Assembly (NCBI GenBank): GCA_902623495.1
Contig: CACNTW010000004.1
Span: forward strand, 26,679 to 90,678
Reading direction: 5' to 3'
DNA length: 64,000 bases
Source: an uncultured Pelagibacteraceae bacterium
Lineage (GTDB): Bacteria; Pseudomonadota; Alphaproteobacteria; Pelagibacterales; Pelagibacteraceae
Below the pieces are notes generated by a model. That model ran no database searches. It saw only the letters and a list, made by a program, of their open reading frames with translations, and was not told the origin of the DNA. Of this stretch, positions 58,386 to 64,000 are shown piece by piece (the first letter of the stretch is position 1; each line of letters starts with the position of its first letter). A program made the position numbers and the translations under genes.

Positions 58386-59660
58386 ATGTCAGCAGAGAAA
58401 ATCTCGTACGAGTTGAAAAGATTTGCAGGAATACAAAGGGATTATAAGCCAGAAGAAGTTGAAAGGTTAAGAGGATCCATTAAAATTGAGTATTCAATGT
58501 GCAAACAGCAATCTCAAAAACTTTGGGGATTGTTAAATACAGAGCCATATGTAAACACACTTGGGTCTTTGTCGGGAAATCAAGCTGTTCAACATGCAAA
58601 AGCAGGTTTAAAAGCAATTTATTTAAGTGGTTGGCAAGTTGCAGCAGACGCAAACAGTGCTGGTGAAATGTACCCTGATCAATCTTTATATCCTTACGAC
58701 AGCGCACCTAAATTAGTTGAGACTATGAATAATTCTTTAATTAGAGCTGATCAAATTCAACATATGGAAATAGCAGATGGAGATATGAAAAGCAGCGAAA
58801 GAACTGATTACATGTTGCCAATTATTGCAGATGGCGAAGCAGGATTTGGCGGGCCGTTAAATGTATTTGAGCTAACAAAAAAATTTATAAAAGCTGGCGC
58901 AGCCGGAGTTCATTTTGAAGACCAACTAGCTAGTGAAAAAAAATGTGGACATATGGGTGGTAAGGTACTTGTTCCTACTGGAACCATGGTCCGAAATCTA
59001 AAAGCAGCAAGATTGGCAGCTGATATTGCCGACGTTCCTCTCATTATTCTTGCAAGAACAGATGCCAACGCTGCGAAACTAATAACAAACGATTTTGATG
59101 AAAATGACAAACCGTTTTTAACAGGAGGAAGATCACCTGAAGGTTTTTATTATGTAAAAGATGGTATTGATCAAGCAATCTCAAGAGGGTTAGCTTATGC
59201 ACCTTACGCGGATCTAATATGGTGTGAAACTGCAACACCTAATTTAGAAGAAGCAAAAAAGTTTGCTGATGCAATACATGCAAAATTTCCTGGTAAGATG
59301 TTAGCTTATAATTGTTCTCCATCATTTAATTGGAAGAAACATTTATCTGATGATGAGATTGCAACATTTCAAACTAAAATTGGAATGATGGGATATAAAT
59401 TTCAATTTATAACTTTAGCAGGTTTCCATACGCAAAATATTGCTATTTTCGAGCTTGCAGAGAAATATAAAAAGGAAGGTATGACTGCTTACTCTAGAAT
59501 ACAACAAAATGAATTTGCTAGAGAAAAAGATGGATATACCAGTGTTAAACATCAACGAGAAGTTGGAACTTCTTATTTTGATGCAGTTTCCAATACAATA
59601 AGTTCTGGAAAGAGCTCTACAACAGCAATGGAAGGCTCAACAGAATCTGAGCAATTTTAA
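58386..59660 (+). CDS. aceA: isocitrate lyase
   Basis: [14 protein letters not shown] catalytic Cys motif, [39 protein letters not shown]. Confidence 0.98.
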   Translation: MSAEKISYELKRFAGIQRDYKPEEVERLRGSIKIEYSMCKQQSQKLWGLLNTEPYVNTLGSLSGNQAVQHAKAGLKAIYLSGWQVAADANSAGEMYPDQSLYPYDSAPKLVETMNNSLIRADQIQHMEIADGDMKSSERTDYMLPIIADGEAGFGGPLNVFELTKKFIKAGAAGVHFEDQLASEKKCGHMGGKVLVPTGTMVRNLKAARLAADIADVPLIILARTDANAAKLITNDFDENDKPFLTGGRSPEGFYYVKDGIDQAISRGLAYAPYADLIWCETATPNLEEAKKFADAIHAKFPGKMLAYNCSPSFNWKKHLSDDEIATFQTKIGMMGYKFQFITLAGFHTQNIAIFELAEKYKKEGMTAYSRIQQNEFAREKDGYTSVKHQREVGTSYFDAVSNTISSGKSSTTAMEGSTESEQF

Positions 59661-60376
59661 TTACTTTTTAGCTTTTGAATTTGATCCCAGGCTGAATTAA
59701 TAGCTCTCATTTTCTTTTTACTTTCCTCAATAACTTCTTGAGGAACTCCTTTACTTAGAAGTAAGTCAGGATGATGTTCTTTACTTAATTTTAAATATCT
59801 TTTTCTAATATCTGTAAGATTATCATCAGGTTTGCTCTCTAATACCACATATGGATTGAGTTTATCTGATGATTTCCTACCCTCAACTATTCCATTGAAC
59901 TGGGCATCACTAAGACCAAATAGTTGAGAAACATGTTGTATCATCCTAAATTCTTGATCACTTATATTTCCATCAGCTTCTGCAATATAAAATAATATAT
60001 TAATGACTTCCTCCAACACATTTATATTTCCCTGATAGATCTGAGCTATTTGTTTTGCATATGGTTCGTAACCAGTGCTTTCTTCTTTAGCTTTATTAAA
60101 AATTTTTCCAACTTGATCTAATTCATGTTCTGGAATTTTTAGTTTATCTTTTACCGCTATTAGTTCCTCTCTACTAACCTGACCGTCTGCTTTACTTAGT
60201 TTAGCTGATAAAACTATAAGAGCTAATGCAAAAACTTGTTGAGGTTGCGCAAAAGATTTAAATGACGATCTTGATCTTGATACTTTTCCACCAATTAAGG
60301 AACCTAATAGCATCCCAAAAGGTCCTCCTAAAGAAAAACCGATCATCCCACCAATTAAACTTCCCCAGATAGACAT
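59657..60376 (-). CDS. DjlA-like protein: TM glycine zipper, TerB domain, C-terminal J-domain
   Basis: [20 protein letters not shown]; TerB region [38 protein letters not shown]. Confidence 0.9.
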   Translation of the reverse strand: MSIWGSLIGGMIGFSLGGPFGMLLGSLIGGKVSRSRSSFKSFAQPQQVFALALIVLSAKLSKADGQVSREELIAVKDKLKIPEHELDQVGKIFNKAKEESTGYEPYAKQIAQIYQGNINVLEEVINILFYIAEADGNISDQEFRMIQHVSQLFGLSDAQFNGIVEGRKSSDKLNPYVVLESKPDDNLTDIRKRYLKLSKEHHPDLLLSKGVPQEVIEESKKKMRAINSAWDQIQKLKSN

Positions 60377-60408
60377 ATAAAAAAAATTTAATATAATTTA
60401 ATATATTT

Positions 60409-60702
60409 ATGTTCTCAACTTTTTTAACTTTAACATTTTTATTTTTAATGTTTATGTGGTCATTGGCCTGGGTAAATTATTACAATAAGCTAGATAAAAG
60501 ATTTGGTTCATCTTTATGGAGATGGAGTTATGATTATCCAGTGCCAGGTGATAGAGACATTTCTTTTCTTGATGATAAAAAATTTGTTATTTTAAGAAGA
60601 AAGAGAAATAGAGCAGTTACAGTTATGTATTTTATTTTATTTTTCTCTTTTTTTATATTTTTATCTTTTGTAACCCAGATTTTATACGCTATTCAACATT
60701 AG
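60409..60702 (+). CDS. small two-TM membrane protein, unknown function
   Basis: Intact 97-aa ORF with hydrophobic N- and C-terminal segments. Confidence 0.65.
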   Translation: MFSTFLTLTFLFLMFMWSLAWVNYYNKLDKRFGSSLWRWSYDYPVPGDRDISFLDDKKFVILRRKRNRAVTVMYFILFFSFFIFLSFVTQILYAIQH

Positions 60703-61049
60703 TTTAGTTGGTGTCTATTTTTTAAATACAAAAAGAACGCTACAATTTCATATCCGACATAAAATAATTGGTAAATGACTGGGACTTTAAAAAATTTATA
60801 AAGAAACTTGTATTTTGGAATATTTTTCCAAATAAGTAAAAAAGCATCAATACCCACATAGATTTTTCCATCTTGTTCTACATGTAGTCGTCTTAGAAGC
60901 TCTTTATCAGTTTTTTTTGTTTCTAGTTCAGCATTTTTATTTTTAGTAATGTCTATCCAATTCAAATTTTCTATTTTTTCTTTTTTATAAATATTAATTT
61001 CTGCTCTGCAGATTTTGCATGAATTGTTAAAAAAAACCTTCATAATCAA
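60699..61049 (-). CDS. DUF393 (DCC family thiol-disulfide oxidoreductase-like) protein
   Basis: VFFNNSCKICRAEINIYKK; CxxC near N-terminus; GIDAFLLIWKNIPKYKFLYKF. Confidence 0.85.
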   Translation of the reverse strand: MIMKVFFNNSCKICRAEINIYKKEKIENLNWIDITKNKNAELETKKTDKELLRRLHVEQDGKIYVGIDAFLLIWKNIPKYKFLYKFFKVPVIYQLFYVGYEIVAFFLYLKNRHQLN

Positions 61050-61128
61050 ACTATATTTGAATATTTTATTTTTACAAATGTGCCAAATAAGCAGTTGATA
61101 TATTAATAATCACTACTACATTCTTCAA

Positions 61129-62541
61129 ATGTCAAATTTCTTCAAAGATACAGATATAGATACATCACAAGCTGAAGCAATTGTTACCGAAACCTTAAAA
61201 AATTGTGACGACGGAGAATTATATTTAGAAAATCATAAATCAGAGTCTATTGTTTTAGATGATAATAAAATAAAGAGCTCAACTTATAACTCTGATCAAG
61301 GATATGGTTTCAGAGCTGTAACAGGAGAAGTTGTTGCATACTCTCATTCTAATGATATTTCAAAGGAATCATTAAGAAAATCAAGCGAGAATTTAAAAGA
61401 TACGTTAAAGTCAAAAAAAGGAACCTATAATCATGAAATTCCTAAAACTAATAGCAAATATTACGAAAACATTAATCCTATTGAAAGCAAGACCTTCGAC
61501 TCAAAGATAGATTTACTGAACAGTGTTAATAACTATTTAAGATCAAAAGGCTCAATTGTAAATCAAGTAACTGCAAATTTTTTAGGTGAACATAAATCAA
61601 TAGAAATTATTAGGTCTGATAATCAAGTTTTGAAAGATGATAGACCATTAGTCAGATTCAACGTTTCTGTAGTATTAGAGAAAGATGGAAAAAAAGAAAC
61701 AGGTGTTTATGGAGTTGGAGGAAGACAAAGTTATGATGATTATCTAAAAGAAGGAAGCTGGAAAGATGTTTGTGATGAAGCTTTTAGAATCGCAAATGTG
61801 AATTTAGAAAGCAAACCAGCTCCAGCAGGAGAAATGAAAGTTGTTTTAGGTCCTGGATGGCCGGCAATTTTAATTCACGAAGCGATTGGACATGGTCTTG
61901 AGGGAGATTTTAATAGAAAAAAAACTTCAGCTTTTCATAATTTAATGGGGCAGCAAGTAGCTAGCGAAGGAGTTACGATTGTAGATGACGGCACCTTACA
62001 TCAAAGAAGAGGAAGTTTAACGATAGATGATGAAGGAACGCCTACTGAAAATACAGTTTTAATAGAAAATGGAATTTTAAAAAACTATATGCAAGACCGT
62101 TTAAACGCTCGTTTGATGGGAACTAAGTCAACAGGTAGTGGAAGAAGAGAAAGTTATAAACATGTGGTTTTACCAAGAATGAGAAATACAATGATGTTGT
62201 CAGGTAAATATTCGCAAGATGAAATGATAAGTTCAGTTGATAAAGGTATTTTCGCTGTAAGTTTTGGGGGAGGACAAGTAGACATAACTTCAGGAAAATT
62301 TGTATTTAATTGCACAGAAGCATACGAAATCAATAATGGTAAAATTGGATCACCAATCAAAGGTGCTACATTAATTGGAGATGGACCGTCAATTTTAAAA
62401 GAAGTTTCGTTAGTTGGTAATGATATGAAATTAGATCCAGGTATAGGGACATGCGGGAAAGCTGGACAAGGTGTTCCAGTAGGAGTAGCCCAGCCATCAA
62501 TTCTTATAAATAAGATGACCGTTGGTGGGACAAAACTTTAA
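61129..62541 (+). CDS. tldD: metalloprotease TldD
   Basis: LIHEAIGHGLEGDFNRK (HExxxH) motif; GTCGKAGQGVPVGVAQPSILI. Confidence 0.97.
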   Translation: MSNFFKDTDIDTSQAEAIVTETLKNCDDGELYLENHKSESIVLDDNKIKSSTYNSDQGYGFRAVTGEVVAYSHSNDISKESLRKSSENLKDTLKSKKGTYNHEIPKTNSKYYENINPIESKTFDSKIDLLNSVNNYLRSKGSIVNQVTANFLGEHKSIEIIRSDNQVLKDDRPLVRFNVSVVLEKDGKKETGVYGVGGRQSYDDYLKEGSWKDVCDEAFRIANVNLESKPAPAGEMKVVLGPGWPAILIHEAIGHGLEGDFNRKKTSAFHNLMGQQVASEGVTIVDDGTLHQRRGSLTIDDEGTPTENTVLIENGILKNYMQDRLNARLMGTKSTGSGRRESYKHVVLPRMRNTMMLSGKYSQDEMISSVDKGIFAVSFGGGQVDITSGKFVFNCTEAYEINNGKIGSPIKGATLIGDGPSILKEVSLVGNDMKLDPGIGTCGKAGQGVPVGVAQPSILINKMTVGGTKL

Positions 62542-62546
62542 TATAA

Positions 62547-63863
62547 ATGATAAAGGATCAGGAATTTTTAAAAGATATAGCGTCTTTCTGTATTGAAAAC
62601 TCTAAAAAACTAGGAGCCACAGATGTGGGTGTAAAAGTGATTCACTCAGTCTCAGAAAATGTTAGCTTTAGAAATAAAAAATTAGACGAGTCAAATAGAG
62701 CAGATAGTTTTGCTGTCAATTTAACTACTTATATAGAGAAAAAAAAATCAAGCATTAATTCATCAGATTTATCTAAATCAAACTTAGAAAAACTAATAGA
62801 ACGTTGTATTGATGCTACAAAAATCACTCCATCAGATGAAAATAATTCGTTACCAGATAAAGATTTAATGTCTAAAGAGATAAGAGACCTTAATCTCTAT
62901 GATGAAACACATTATCCAAATGATAAAAAGATTGAATTTTTAAAAAAAGTTGAAGAGACAGCATCAACGGACGAAAAAATAGTTAATACCGAAGCTGGTT
63001 TTACAGAAAATAAAAATAATTTTATACTCGCAAACAGCAATGGTTTTTTAGGTGGATACAAAACCTCAAATTTTTCATCTTCATGTGTAGCTGTATCAAG
63101 AATTAATGGTGCAATGGAAAGAGATTATGAGTTTGGTAGTGCAAGATTCTTGCAAGATATGATGAAACCAGAAGAAATTGGAAAAATAGCTGCCGACAAA
63201 GCAATAAAGAAGTTAGGTCCAAAAAAAATTAAGAGTGAAAAAATTGGAGTTATATTCGATAAAAGAATTTCCAAAGGTATATTAAGTACCCTAGCAAGTG
63301 CAATTAGTGCGAGTGCTATTGCAAGAGGAACTTCTTTTTTAAAAGATCAAATCAATTCTGAAGTTTTTCCAAATTCAATAAATATCATTGATGATCCAAA
63401 AATTGAAAAAGGATTAGGTTCTCAAAATTTTGATAGTGAGGGCGTTGAAACCAATTCTTTGAAACTAGTTGAGAATGGTATTTTAAAAAATTATTTAATT
63501 GATACTTATAATGGTAAAAAGTTAAATTTAAAATCTAATGGTAGGTCTGGAGGAACAACAAACTTATATTTTGAAAACGGTACCTTAAGTTTTAAGGATT
63601 TGCTAAATTCAGAAAAAAAGTTTCTATATATAACAGAGACTATAGGCCATGGAGGCAATATTATTACAGGAGATTACTCAGTTGGAGCGTCAGGATTTAT
63701 GGTTGAGGATGGAGAATTAACTTACCCAGTAAGTGAAATAACTATAGCTGGAAATTTTAAGGAAATTTTTAAGAATATTACTTTGGCAAATGATTTAGAG
63801 ATGAAGTACTCTACAAATGCACCTACACTTTTGATTAATCAAATGACAGTAGCGGGAAAATAA
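62547..63863 (+). CDS. pmbA: metalloprotease subunit TldE/PmbA
   Basis: TldE/PmbA pattern DSEGVETNSLKLVENGILKNYLIDTYNGKKLNLKSNGR; adjacent to tldD. Confidence 0.96.
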   Translation: MIKDQEFLKDIASFCIENSKKLGATDVGVKVIHSVSENVSFRNKKLDESNRADSFAVNLTTYIEKKKSSINSSDLSKSNLEKLIERCIDATKITPSDENNSLPDKDLMSKEIRDLNLYDETHYPNDKKIEFLKKVEETASTDEKIVNTEAGFTENKNNFILANSNGFLGGYKTSNFSSSCVAVSRINGAMERDYEFGSARFLQDMMKPEEIGKIAADKAIKKLGPKKIKSEKIGVIFDKRISKGILSTLASAISASAIARGTSFLKDQINSEVFPNSINIIDDPKIEKGLGSQNFDSEGVETNSLKLVENGILKNYLIDTYNGKKLNLKSNGRSGGTTNLYFENGTLSFKDLLNSEKKFLYITETIGHGGNIITGDYSVGASGFMVEDGELTYPVSEITIAGNFKEIFKNITLANDLEMKYSTNAPTLLINQMTVAGK

Positions 63864-64000
63864 TTATTGAATTTCTTTTAGCCTATATTCCCATAGACCC
63901 AATCTCTTATAAGCTACTTTTATAATCAATGCTTTTTTCTTATCGTACCAAATTTCAAAATTTAATTTTTTATCATCCGGTAGATTTGGGTTGGTAGAAA
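63864..64000 (-). CDS. C-terminal fragment of a DUF6134-like protein (runs off the window)
   Basis: Open minus frame to window edge: ...STNPNLPDDKKLNFEIWYDKKKALIIKVAYKRLGLWEYRLKEIQ*; not in ORF track. Confidence 0.6.
   Translation of the reverse strand, partial: STNPNLPDDKKLNFEIWYDKKKALIIKVAYKRLGLWEYRLKEIQ

Overview
AT-rich 64 kb window of densely packed chromosomal core genes. Gene content, the class I lysyl-tRNA synthetase, the F1-ATPase zeta-like inhibitor and a SAM-II riboswitch on metX all look like a streamlined marine alphaproteobacterium of the SAR11/Pelagibacterales type (inferred from family content; no search was run). I see no phage, transposon, CRISPR, tRNA/rRNA or defence island. 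Main blocks: atpD(partial)-atpC; rppH/ctpA/rsfS/nadD/proA/proB/obgE/rpmA/rplU; gloB-metW-metX with a SAM-II riboswitch; hisC-tyrA; NlpC/P60-AmpG-TrkH; lysK-pyrD-rpmB; a polyamine operon (decarboxylase, deoxyhypusine-synthase-like protein, aguB, aguA); regA-like regulator; polA; chvI-chvG-ahcY-tsaE-amgK-murU; RND efflux pair; BMP-type ABC importer; hsp20; cfa plus a Lys-rich coiled-coil protein; an ScfR-like regulator divergent from a 53-aa small ORF and aceA; tldD-tldE(pmbA). Most notable signals: the SAM-II element with its promoter and downstream AUG/U-tract; a hairpin/U-tract leader before the polyamine operon; an unannotated small ORF plus duplicated TTTGTAAA operators at the aceA locus; a sigma32-like promoter and 5' hairpin at hsp20; and systematic collision of stop codons at convergent gene ends.
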